From: Kalaharituber pfeilii
Taxonomy: Eukaryota; Ascomycota; Pezizomycetes; Pezizales; Pezizaceae
NCBI GenBank assembly: GCA_015179045.1
Contig: WHUZ01000139.1
Span: forward strand, 1 to 64,000
DNA length: 64,000 nucleotides
Direction of reading: 5' to 3'
Within the stretch, counting starts at the first letter, position 1; every line of letters begins with the position of its first letter. Shown here in pieces: positions 47,542 through 59,037 of this stretch. The translations under genes were made by a program, and so were the position numbers. The notes under the pieces were generated by a model. That model was given only the letters and a program-made list of their open reading frames with translations, did not search any database and was not told the origin of the DNA.

Positions 47542-48200
47542 TTAGATCTTTTCAAGCTCCCTCAACACCATCCCCTCCCCCTTATCCACCACCTGCTCGA
47601 CCCCCTTGACCTCCTGCACATAATGCATCAACATGCTCTCTATGCCATTCCTCAACATCACTGTATGACTATCGCACGTCCTGCACACTTCCTGTAGTTT
47701 CAACTTCGCTATCCCCAACATTTCTTCAAAGCCCCGATACTCTATGTTCCCCCGTCCTCCTGAACCCGAGGTATATGCGCGTGTCTAAGAGAGCTTTGAT
47801 CCTCAACTCCATTTCCGTGTCACCTTCGGCTGGTGCTGTCTGCTTCGACACCCTTCCTCATTCATCCGAGCCAGCGTCGTCCTCGGGTACATACCCCCCC
47901 CCCCCCCCTGCGCAAGCGCCTCCGTGATGAGTGCAAATACCTCTGGCTTCAAGACTCCCGCGAGGCGCCGGCGGCTTTTGTCACAGTTATAAAGTTCCCC
48001 CCGTAAAATACCCCTATAACGTCGCCGAGCACAAAGGGCTTGCGAGCCGGTGGAGACGAGTATGCGGTACGCCCGGAGAGGTACTCAATTGTCGCGTTGA
48101 GTGGAAGGCTGTCGGGAAGAACGGGTACTCCGTGAAGGAACTTAAGGGCGTCGGAATTCGGTGTCGATTCGGTTTAAATGAAGAGAGGATGTTTGCAGTG
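47542..48200 (-). pseudogene. NFU1: NFU1-like (NifU-domain Fe-S scaffold) pseudogene
   Basis: Minus-strand translation gives the order of a fungal NFU1: TESTPNSDALKFLHGVPVLP, then PFVLGDVIGVFYGGNFITVT, LKPEVFALITEALAQ with a Gly run, IKALLDTRI, VQEDGGNIEYRGFEEM, VCRTCDSHTVMLRNGIESML and HYVQEVKGVEQVV, ending at TAA 47544-47542. The NifU CxxC (CRTC) is kept. NFU1 carries Fe-S clusters to mitochondrial targets such as lipoyl synthase. Lesions: a stop codon at 48176-48174 in place of the Gln of the FIQTE motif; a one-base loss near 47765-47767 between DTRI and VQEDGG; another at the C run 47749-47753. A 59-bp intron (47894-47836) fits phase using acceptor GACAG, so this is not a simple processed copy. 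No mitochondrial presequence was found. A functional NFU1 presumably exists elsewhere. Confidence 0.75.
47894..47908. repeat. C15 homopolymer in the NFU1-like relic
   Basis: Fifteen consecutive C on the plus strand encode a poly-Gly run on the minus strand, directly before the putative splice donor GTATGT. Its length decides the frame into the intron. Confidence 0.85.
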
Positions 48201-51200
48201 GGCGGTCCGGCCTGCTAGAGCTTGAATGCATGCACACGCTATTGGTATCGCCACCGTCACCATCACTGCCATCAGGCATCCGAGACTACGGCACGGTCTT
48301 CTCTCCCATACTACTCCATCTGTGCATTTCCACTGCCTCAACTACTACCCCGCTCAGGAAGCCTCCCACCGCACTCTCGAGCTCCTCACGGTCTCAAGTA
48401 ATCTGCCAACCGCAACCTTCTTCAATGTCGTCGCAAAACACTTCCAAACAAATTCTCAATATCTGTAGACTAAATCTTTATATGTTGGTAACCAAGTGGT
48501 GCCTCTGTACTCCACCAGAGGTGGTTTATATTGTTATGCAGAAACATTTCGACTGGAAATCTCTTGATATAAGGACCGGCTGTTCCTGCAGAGTCTGTGT
48601 TGCACCTGCTGGGTATGATTTGTCTGTTTGTTAGGATAAATGCTGCTGAACGAGTTGAAGGTCGCCCAGGAGCGAGCTCAGGAACGGTGGGTAGATGACA
48701 AACAGCACGGATCTGCTGTATTCAATATTTCTTTAGCTCTAATTTACATAAGTATTTTATTATCTTTTCTTATCGTCGTCCGTAATCTACACAGGTTGCC
48801 CTTCATTCTAACTCATGAAGACACTCCATTCTATCTAATAGTGCCTTATCTGGCCTAGAGAAATTTTTTTCTCTTTGAACCTTCATAGAAAGTGCAGTAA
48901 ATGTGCAGTGCTGCCCAAATAAATTATGCGACTCCAAATCAACCAGAACCTGATCAAATATTCTTCCTTGAGCCTTATAGTCTGTGATAACAAACCCCGG
49001 ACTACAAGGAGCCTGACATCGTTAAATCTTGAACTTCCTGCATGCATTATATTGGGGTGCCATATATATAGTACTAGTAAAGGTTTGAGAATGCAATAGT
49101 ATCACGCCTAGTGACAGTCCTGATGAACTCTTTAAACCGAGCTTCCTTTTGCTGAACAAATAGACACTTTGGAGGTCTATTAACTATCTATATATCATGT
49201 TCATAAAAAAAGCCCAGTAACAGCATATTACTTTGATTCAACCAATTATCCAATGCAAATTCCACAACTACACCCTCTTTACCATTCATGATTCCGAGAT
49301 TACTCTGGTTAGTTCCAACTGGCATTCCACAGGTATAGATAAATATTCCTCGCCCAGGTGCGCCGCTGCCAGCGTCAGTGCGTGATACTTCTCTTCTGCA
49401 CACCTCCCAACGGTCTTCTTCTTCATCTCTGGTGCCTCCCTACCCCTCTCATCGACAACTCTCCCTTCATATATTGGCGCCGCTGAGTGGATCCGGGCTG
49501 GACGCCGACCGTCTTACATTTGATTACCGGCTCGCATGATTGTGAAGTCTTTTTGAGACTCCAATTAGTCGGTATACTGACATTATTATTATAGACCAGT
49601 TACTTCTTCTAGCTTGTTTAATCTTGACTACACCTAAGCTGGACTGCACAGTGTTCTTGATGTATGCATCACTAACTGCCTGCATATGTATCTCGTGTTG
49701 AAGCTCATGTCATCCGCATCTAGTGTTGTCCAGGGAGCCAACATTTTCTAACACTTATCATACTCAACCCTAGCCTATTTACGTCACAATCTAGCAGCAC
49801 GAAAGGTATATTGTGATTGAAACCGCTAATACCGGCGCAGTAACATAAGAGGACAGAACACCGATTGAGAGGAGCGGCTCATGTACAACAGTCCCAGGGA
49901 TTCCTCAAACCTGGAAAGCCCCTGCGGTACCAGCCACCCCTATCCCTACACATGAAGTCAGCGGGATTCTTCCCGCTCGCATGGGATAAACCACGTAACC
50001 CTTTACTGGCAAAGGAGACCGAGGCTGTGATTACGTACTACCGAACACAGTCTACTCTACTGACATCGTCGTTGAAGGATTTGACTTAGTCGAAGCTATT
50101 ACATAGGTTAGAAGAAGTCATCTAATCAACGAAACTATCCCAGAGGTTGAGGTTCTTTCGCCCCAGGAAAGGAAAGAAAAAAAGAGGATACCTATGGACG
50201 CAGATATCCTCAAGGCCGAAGGTTTGAAGTCGCATGACGGTCGTATGACTACTTACGACAGGGTGTAGACGAGAGCGATGAAGAAGAGGGAGAAAGAGAG
50301 CAAACGGGGATACAAGTTGGTGGCAGGAGGGGAGCGCAAATGGATTGTTGAATTGCGGCGCATGGCACCAGTGGACACGGCAACTGTACGATTGATTCAC
50401 GGATAGTTTTTGTTTGGCAGCACGACAGCGGCAGGGAAGGCTGGCCCATTGTATATCATACATCAAGTACGTGTGGGTATGTAATAACTACTTACCATCA
50501 TAACCATCAATGGAGGTGCAATGTGGGGTAGGCAGGGATTTCACGGTTCACCGTACACGGCCTTCGCCAACCGCAAGCATCTTGAATTCCGGTTGCAATT
50601 GCAATTGGTGCAGTTCTGCACCGGTTTTAGATAATCATATGCTTGTTCCTCAGACAATTGTGTCCGCCGTGCATTGAATTCTTTTTTTTTTTTTTTTTTT
50701 TTTTAATTTTTTTTTAATTTATTTATTTATTTATTTATTTTTTTTTGGTGGGGGAGGGAGGGGTTGTTTGCGTGCTCTCGATCGAGCATGTCGATCGCTT
50801 TTCTCGAGCCTGGCTTCTTTTTCTATTTATACACTGCGGCATTGGTTGGCTGGCTGGAACATGTTATATGCATCTGCGGCGTCTTCTCAATGCTAGAACT
50901 TAGTACTTAAACTCTAGTAAGCACTTCTACTTCGCAGCAATGCACGGGCGCTCTACAAGCCTGTCCTTCTACGTTCTGGTCGCTCTGGCGCAGTGGGGCT
51001 TTGCACGGAGTCGAGAGCTGTGTCGATGTGCTCCGCTGCCTGGCTACGAGGCTGCTCCGCTGCCAGTGCACTATGCAGCTGCTGCTTGGTGCGTCCTATA
51101 GCAGCACTGCACTGCATCCGCGACAGAGGGAGACACATGTATGCATGTACCAGTACCTGACATGAGCACCCTGTGCCTGCCTCCAGCCTGCGACGGCTGC

Positions 51201-52035
51201 AGCCTCTCGCTGCCGCCTCTCGCTGCCGCAACACAACAAAGCGTGCACCCCCTGCTTTCGAACGCAGTGCTGCTTGCCGCCTGGATTATCCCGTGCGTTT
51301 CTTGCACCGGTTGCCGCCTCGCATGCACTCAGTCAGTCAGTCAGTCAGTCGGCTTCAAGCTTCGATGGCTAGCTGTCTATGCACGCGCCTCGTAAGGCCC
51401 GAAAGCGTCCATACAGCCGCAGGAGCGGGAGCCGCAAGAGGCTGCTCTGTAACGTTTGCTACCTCAAACACCACCGCTCTTCCACCGGCACCCCCCCCCC
51501 CCCATCCCCCCCCACCCCCCCGTCATACACAACCGCCAGTACAAAACGGCCCATCCCCCATGCTGCATTCCGCTCCTCCCCATTGACCTGCTTCTTTCTA
51601 TTCCTTCCTGAAGCTACATTTCTTTTCTTCTCCTGCTGCTTCCCCCCTCTCTCATTTGTGAACCGGTCTCGTTGTTGATGACTGATCGTCAGGTACCCGC
51701 ATATCTAAGAGTTTGCCCTTCGCAAACTTCCCATATTCTGTCCAATTTAGACGTACATACTTGTTGCACATATCCATGCAATGCGTTTCAGTTTGAATCA
51801 CATAAATTAGAAAAACTACCTTCACTGTTTCTCTTCCGTTCTTTTTGGTTTCCGCAGTTTTTCCTTTTCCTAATCTTGCTCAGCACCTAACTTCGAATTG
51901 CTATCTTGCCACTTCGACTGACATCTCCTCTGGGACAAGGTTGAACTGTGAAACTTTAAATTTCTGCTTGTCTATTTTTATGAACTTTCACCCTTATTTG
52001 GGCTTTTTGGATTGTCATAGTTCACCACGTACAGA
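48201..52035. other. intergenic, ending in promoter of the 52036 gene
   Basis: 48.2-50.6 kb: no gene supported. 50.68-50.74 kb: T-rich tract with ATTT repeats. 50.95-51.56 kb: GC-rich patch with AGTC microsatellite (51329-51350) and C runs at 51490-51525. 51.6-52.03 kb: pyrimidine-rich leader of the next gene. Confidence 0.5.
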
Positions 52036-53770
52036 ATGGCTCTGGTTACATCTATTACCCAACAGCGGCCAAGGCCTGTTATCATTCACCAGAATATACC
52101 AGCTCCCATGCAAACACCGTGGCCCCTAGTTTCACTGTTTGCCAGCCCCAGATTCCCAGAAGGTTACCACGAGCCCGTATGGAGGATACTGGATGCTACA
52201 ACGAGGATAAAACAAATTCTTAGGGTCAAAGAGCGGGATGACAGTGAGGGAAGGGGAGTGCAGCGGAAATTAAGCTCAATTGATATCAAAGTAATCTGGG
52301 GTCAATTAGAAGCTATTGGAGATGTGGTATGTATATTTCATGTAATGTGAGCTAGAGTTTTGGTTGCCAAGCTAATGGTGACTGGGTATCAGATATCTAG
52401 ATTTACAGCAGACGTTGAGTCATCTTTGGCGAAGACAAAGGAGCTGGTCCTTGATACTCAAAAGATCGGTCAAGGTAGCAAGGCAGATGAAGCGCCACTC
52501 TTGTTCGAATTGCTGAATCTAGATGATATTATAAAGTTAGTTTTTGAATTTGCTCCTAACGTAGGGAGTTGGTCTAACATTCTGTGACTGCAGAGGAATG
52601 CATCACCTACCCGCATTCAGTGTTGTGGTACACGCTTCTATCATAGCTCACCTAGACAATTTCAAGCACATTTTGGCCCACCATCTCCCTTGTGGCAACT
52701 CCACAACGAACAACTCATCATCCGCCTCATCAGTACACTCCTTAATATCTAATATATCGACATCTGATTTGTTGGACCTACCTACACAGTACATCAACTC
52801 TCTCCACTGGCTTATACAAATCAGTAACTCTCTTCTTGCACTTAATAATACCATTAAGACGCAACATGTGCAAGTCGCTCGTCGGCTACAGATGGCAGCA
52901 ATTGCTATTGTAGGAAAGGAATCCAAACCTACACGTGAATGCATAAGGCATCTATCCAGTGCACTCAAAATCATTCGGTCGGCTGTCTTTCCTCCTGATT
53001 CCATTCCAACAGAGACTTCCGATCAGCATGCCAGTAACGACAATTTCTATACATCCCTTCTTCCAATTATCCGCAAGGCTACTTCTCACATCAAAGTCAT
53101 TTACGAGTTAGGTCTAAACACAAATATGGACACCAATAAAGATGCTGTATTACCCTTTTACTTGGAGCTCATGAGATATACCAGAGGTATCGTGGATGAG
53201 AGCCCTCTAAGTAAGCTTGGCAGCGAAAGAGGTCTGGGTGTAGGGTATCTCGGGAAGTCAGAGGCCACTGGGATTAGCAGGATTTCACGCAGGTTTAGCT
53301 TAAGTGCTGGGAGTTTATTGACAGGGGAAAGTGGACTCAGGGTCGGAATAAAGGATAGAATCAAAGACTGGGTAAAGAAGCCGAATGGAGAGAAGAAACA
53401 AGTTTCATTTAGCGGAATCTGGAAGTTGGGTGTAACGTCATTTAGCCTTACCTCAACCACATCATGTGGGCAGAAACTTGCGAAAACGCTGAAAAGGAAG
53501 CAGAAATCCGCTCATTTGTCCGACTCATTCATGGCACAGTCTGACCCTAAACAGATAAGCACAGAAAGCTTGCCACGGTATAGCATCCGCAGCAGTTATG
53601 GTGACAAGCGGGCAGGATTTTGGATCAGTGATGACCATCGTATTGCCCAAGAGGAGTGGGAGGAATTGGCCTTGATGCTCAACGTGCAGAAATGCATGTG
53701 CAAAACAGGCTGGATGGCTGGAACATTGCAGCATTTGCGGGGAAGGGAAGGAATGGGCAGTAGGGGTTGA
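52036..53770 (+). CDS. unrecognised protein, 536 aa, helical, three exons
   Basis: Exons 52036-52326, 52393-52535 and 52594-53770 join in phase with GT-AG introns of 66 and 58 bp. ATG 52036 has a good context (AGAATGG). I recognise no domain. The first 200 residues look alpha-helical (RILDATTRIKQILRVKE, VESSLAKTKELVLDTQKI, LLFELLNLDDIIKGM). The middle keeps amphipathic helices (ISNSLLALNNTIKTQHVQ, LRHL-type segments) separated by Ser/Asn-rich loops. The last third is basic and Ser-rich (RISRRFSLSAGSLL, VKKPNGEKKQVSF, KRKQKSAHL), with sites resembling phosphorylation targets, and ends CKTGWMAGTLQHLRG. No signal peptide or membrane segment is evident. It could be a lineage-restricted Pezizomycotina protein. 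Clean splicing and lack of stops over 1.6 kb make it a real gene. Confidence 0.75.
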
Positions 53771-54167
53771 AACTTCAAGTATGAAGTGGGTCCGCATAGT
53801 GAGAACCTCATTTTTTCTCGTGACTTACCCAAATATTGAAATTATTAGCAAAATTATGGCATTGCATGGCGAATGCATTTTGACTTTTGATGATGGGATA
53901 TAATGGCTTAACCTTTGTGTGTTTCTGTTTGGTAGAAGCAATGCCTTTCTTATTCCTTTCCTTTACTCAAATCTTCATACTGCTTAGCATGTGCATGTTC
54001 TTTTATCATCCTTTTTTCTTTTACTGGGCTGCTTGGCTTGCATAATCGGGGAATTTGCATGAATTTAGATATTGGGAAACATCTGCCTAAGTAAGCTTGA
54101 GGACAACCTGCTCTATATATTAGCATACCTGTAGAAAAATAGAGGCCTATGGTCTACAAGTGAAATT
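53771..54167. other. 3' flank of the 52036 gene
   Basis: AT-rich, no gene; probably 3' UTR and spacer. Confidence 0.5.
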
Positions 54168-54233
54168 GGTCACGTGGCGTAATGGTAATGCGTTGGTTTT
54201 CAGCACCACAGTCCTGTCTTGATCATCCGTTTC
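54168..54233 (+). other. tRNA-like fragment (pol III A-box-like)
   Basis: GTGGCGTAATGGTAATGCG resembles a tRNA D-arm/A box. It is followed by a stem-loop TTGGT-TTTCAGC-ACCA in the anticodon-arm position and a degraded T-arm (TCTTGATCATCC). The acceptor ends do not pair. Best read as a tRNA pseudogene or the head of a SINE, not a working tRNA. Confidence 0.3.
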
Positions 54234-54815
54234 TTCTGCAATTTTGTTTCCCATGAAATTGTCCAAATATTTTCTCCAAACAGATCTGTGGCACTACTTT
54301 ACCTTATGCCAAGAAAGATATATTTACTATTTTGGTAATCACGACGAAACGGGGGGTCATTATAATTGGTGGGGGTGGTTGGAATCGCCGCCACTCAGCA
54401 TTGGCTCGCGTGCGTGATCGTTCCTCTTTCTAACCCACCATCTGTCATAGGGTTATGGTCATTTTATCCTTTAGCAGATTAGCCATGTCTCTCCATATTC
54501 CATTGAACTTTTTAAAAGTATATATATATATAATTCCTTGTATACTGCCCTGGGGGCTACGACGAGATTAATTACATAGGAAATAAAGGGAAAACTCAAA
54601 ATAATAAAGAAACCAAATCGGAATAATAGCATCAAAATCAAAACTCGTCGCTTCCCCTCGTCGTCATCAACGCGAAGTTCAAACGACGACCTTCATATTT
54701 CTGCGCATCTCATTAGGTCTACTAGTGGGTCCGGTTCGTCCTCTTCTCTTGCTCGTGCATTCTGATCGCGGACCCCCCCCCTCCCCTCTTCCCCCCCAGC
54801 CATATTCCATTGCAC
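54234..54815. other. intergenic: no gene seen
   Basis: No coding frame. A short (TA)n tract lies near 54520. Confidence 0.4.
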
Positions 54816-54992
54816 GGTACGTATTCTATTATTTCTCTCTCTCTGTCGGTGGCCCTTCCCATAGGTCTGTGTAAGTAGTTATTTTCTGCCTGTTAAGTCA
54901 AGAACTGGTACCATCACCGGCGTATGGTACGCTTTCTATTTATTTCTTCCTCTTCCTCTGTCCGTGGCCTCGTCCATAGGTTTGCGTAAGTA
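54816..54992. repeat. diverged direct duplication (about 65-bp units, 110-bp spacing)
   Basis: GGTACGTATTCTATTATTTC...TCGGTGGCCCTTCCCATAGG (54816-54877) recurs as GGTACGCTTTCTATTTATTTC...CCGTGGCCTCGTCCATAGG (54926-54992). Both are followed by TSYGTAAGTA. Confidence 0.75.
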
Positions 54993-55014
54993 CGGCGCTG
55001 CTGCTATTTTGCGT

Positions 55015-55195
55015 TAGTGCCGCTGGCCAAATGGGTTCAAGAGGTCTGGAGGCGAAATATTGAGCTGATCTACAACTTGCCCGAAGTGAAATGCTGTGGT
55101 CTCCAGTGATGGAGGTAACCACAAGCACAATGAAGAGGTATAGAATCGAGGGCCCTGGCTCAATTCTGAGCAGGGGAAGAGGATTATACCGCATC
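55015..55195 (+). repeat. SINE-like dispersed repeat, copy 2
   Basis: Homologous to the reverse complement of 45701-45897 (AAATGCTGTGGTCTCCAGTG, AGAATCGAGGGCCC, CTGAGCAGG). In this copy the B-box position reads GGCTCAATTCTG, so it has decayed. Confidence 0.5.
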
Positions 55196-57005
55196 TCCCT
55201 GAGATGGGCTGTAATGCTCCGATTCCATATGATTAAATTGTTTTAGTTTCTTTATTTTTTCCCTCCATAGGCAAATATTCAGAATTCATGATCTTCTTGC
55301 GCCATAACAACACACCATTTTATTGGTATAATAACTATTATATACAAGTTACCAACACACAAGTGGCATGCCAGCTCATAACCGCACGCAGAGTCATCCA
55401 TGTTGTTGCAAAATTTCCACTGTCTTAAGTAGAATAATCGCAGCCATTGTACATTTGATGAAGGTGGTTAGACTTGAAGATATGTGTTATATATACAAAT
55501 TATAGGGGGCGTAATTAACTTAAAGTTGTTAAAGTTACTTTGTGCACTACTGCTGCTAGCGGTGCTGCAGTAGGTAACATTTAAGTTGGTAGCTAGACAG
55601 TATATAGATCATTAGGTCTATCGGTACACGGTTCACAGCCTCGAAATCTAAGCTTTAACAGCTCTGGACTTATAAGTATTGAATCTTGAAGTTATCGTGA
55701 TATCTGTAAGTGCCAGTGTGGTATCATATGCAGGGATTCAGCACCATTTTGTAGCCTAAAGGTGGCACCTTTGATGGGCGATTTTTACCAGCTTCCAGCA
55801 GTGAATGGGTAGGCTTTATGGCAGCTCCTTGATGAGGAAAACATTTCTGAGGAGGTTCTCAATCGATATCATATATGGCGTAGTTTCTGAACCATGGTCA
55901 TACTCGATCAACAAATGTGGTAGGTTAGAGACACTCAATAATCAATATGCAGCATTATAGCAATGAATTTAGCGTGGTTGTTCTATACAATTATTATGTT
56001 CCTAATGGAACATGTTGTTGCCAGCTCGACATTTGCATCAGAGTGTTCGGGCAATTCTTTACACAAGGTTATTATCCATTCCAATGCTATTTGTCAACAT
56101 TTGAATATTACTGTAGTGTTTGAGTTTGCATGTGCACGTCAACAAAGGATATATATCTTCATGGCACAACAGATGATGTATTGGACTTTTGGTGATTAGT
56201 ATTAGTGGAATAGATATTAAGAATGGAGAGAGAAGGAGGCAGGTACTTGTATGTGTTGTTATCTGGTTACCCTGAACGTTCAATTACATTTGTCAGATAT
56301 ACTCGCTCGTAAAAGTATTGGAACGGTATGCGCTAGTCAAGCGTTATATTAAAAATGCTCTGCTGACGTTGGATTCAAAAAAAAGAAAATTTTTCTCTGT
56401 TAATGGTCTTCACGGACTTCATGACCCAGCGTCTTTGATATAGTATTCCCTATAACTTACTAACGCTTATTGCTTTTAGGCCTCTGGAGTTCATCTTACC
56501 CATGCTACCAATCACTTTCATCTTCATCACATGATGTATAAATGACCTGCAGAACCTAACGCAAGAAAATTATATTCCTACCTCTATATTGCCTTGCATT
56601 GCAGCATACATGCAACCTGTACTAAAACTGCAAAAAACTCCAGCCCCAAGACATGAATGCTTAGTGTCCTTAGCTCCAGCATACCACATACACTAAGTAC
56701 ATACAACTCACTCACTCACAGCCAGCCAATCCTGCGCCAGCCTCCTCCCCCCCTCACTATGTCCCCCGCATCGTACATCTGCTTTTCATTTATCGAACGA
56801 TTTAACTTCATATTCTCCTGAAACATTTTATGAAACTGAGCTAACCTTCGCATAACGATCACCAAGCATACACACAAGCAGTATAAAAATAAATAAAAAA
56901 AAATAGAAAAGATCGAGTCTGTTAGCATGCAAGTTAAGCCTCAGCCAGCCCATATAAAACGTTCATGAGCATAAATAGGTACACGTACATGTCTCGCCAA
57001 CGTGC

Positions 57006-57050
<45 letters not shown>

Positions 57051-59037
57051 TTTCATTCTTTTTTTCTTTTCTTTACTATATTTTTCCACTTTACTTTTTT
57101 TATTTTGCGTGCCGTGTATAAATCATATACAGAGAAATATATTATTAACGTGCAGGTAGCAGAAGTTAATACAATATATTTCGATAAATTAAAAAGAAGG
57201 AGCTTCTAGCGTACAGCATCTCGCCACAGCCGTTGCATGGTTTACTTTACTTAGTTTGGATAATTAGATTAGCTATAGCTCTTGTGATCAATGGGTGTAC
57301 GTAGCTGGTATTTACCTTGAGCAAACGAATTCAGCCTAGGCCGAGGCCCAGCCTTCAGATTCAAGTACTCTTTCAATATTCAATATGTTCAATTCAATTC
57401 AATTGTCGATGCAGACCCTTCAATCCAACTTCCATCACCATCTATCAAAGGCATATATACGAGAGAGAAGGCTAGAAGTCCCAAGAACCAGTACCATATG
57501 AGTTTTCTTTACTATCGAACGAATCACGTGTTGATACCGATATATTATACTACCGTACTAATCCAGTAACCAACCAGCAACAAAACAACATACCTCCTCC
57601 CAAACAAATTACATAACCAATCCAAAATATTCGAATAATATCTTGTTAATCGCAAACTGTCAAATGACAAAGCTCCATATAAAACTCCTCAGATGCTCTA
57701 AAAGTCTTTTTTGTATTTTTTTTTCTGATTTCTTACTCTCTTGGGTTATTTGTGTTCCTGACCAATCGATACCCCTTCCTTATCCCTGGCGCTCTCACAC
57801 TCACTCACTCACTCACTCACTCACTGCTCTCATATTCATGGATCAGCTTACCGAACGATATATATATAATAGTGATCAAGTAAACAAGTACTCAAATCGT
57901 ACGTACTATTCAACCGAAAAAACAAAATATGTAAGAGAACACACACTTATATATGAGGGAAAAAAGATGAACAAGAGTTAAAAAACCTAAGATTACCAAA
58001 GAAACCCACGAAGAGAATCGAATAATTTTTGGAAGGTATAAAAATAAATAAATGAAAAGGGGGATATATGAACGAAAAACCGAAACTTCACAAGCACCGG
58101 AGACTACAAATAAAAAGAAAACCCCATATCCAATGTCCCGATCCGACCACATGGCCGGTAGAACGAGAAAAACAAGATAAAAGCAAAAACTAAAAGATCA
58201 CAATCAAACATGGTAGATAGGCAAAAGAGCAAAAGGAAAGCGCAGACGCGAGGGGATATATATATAAGAGGAAAACGCAAGAGGAAGACGCAGTAGGAAA
58301 AAGTAATAAGGAAATGTGAGTGTGAGTGAGGTAAGTGTCTTTAACTGCGGCAAGTGACAAACGCTGAGAAGAGAGAGTATAATATAACTAATACGAGTTC
58401 CATCGAGAAAAAGTGAATCTTTTGGTTGACGCAGCGAATGGATAAATAAACAAAAAACAAAAAGGGTAAAATTTAAACAAAGGAGATATCGACCCGGAGA
58501 TGATGATAGCCAGTATAAGGAGTAGAAAGCACGAAATAAAGATCAACAATTCAGCAGCCGTGAAAACAATAAAAATAAAGATATTTAATGCGAGAACAAG
58601 GGAAAAATGGAGTAAAATTTAAAGAAAAAAAAAAAAAAGAAAAGAAAACGAAAAGGATATGGGGTAATATCGAACATAAACCAATAACAGACTCCACCCA
58701 GTCGATCTCGCCTTTTGAAGAAAAGGGGAAAAAAAGAGAAAAAAAATCTCAATGAGAATAGAAAACAGGCGCATAACGACGGCCATTATCTTAAACTAGA
58801 CTTTTTAATGTTCGCCTCCGCCAATCCACCGAATGCAAATTATTTTATCCTTAACCGCAAACTTGAACAAATAAAATGGAAAAATAGGAGACGGAGTGGG
58901 AGAGGGAGAGGGAGATATAGTAAACGAAAAGGAGACGTGATGAAAGATGGGCATCGATGCTTTAGGAAGAATGGTGAATGTGGTATAATTGAATTTGTCG
59001 CCAGAACGAGGAAATTTCAAGATATAGAACGGCCAGT
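55196..59037. other. intergenic: no gene seen, IME2 3' flank at its right end
   Basis: AT-rich throughout. Includes a pure T run of about 38 (57011-57049), (CACT)n near 57790-57825, and A-rich sequence at 57.9-58.8 kb that is probably IME2-gene 3' UTR and spacer. Confidence 0.45.

Noticed and set aside
54168..54233. Functional selenocysteine or suppressor tRNA
   Set aside because: Acceptor and T arms do not pair; a UCA anticodon in a degraded fold is not evidence of function.
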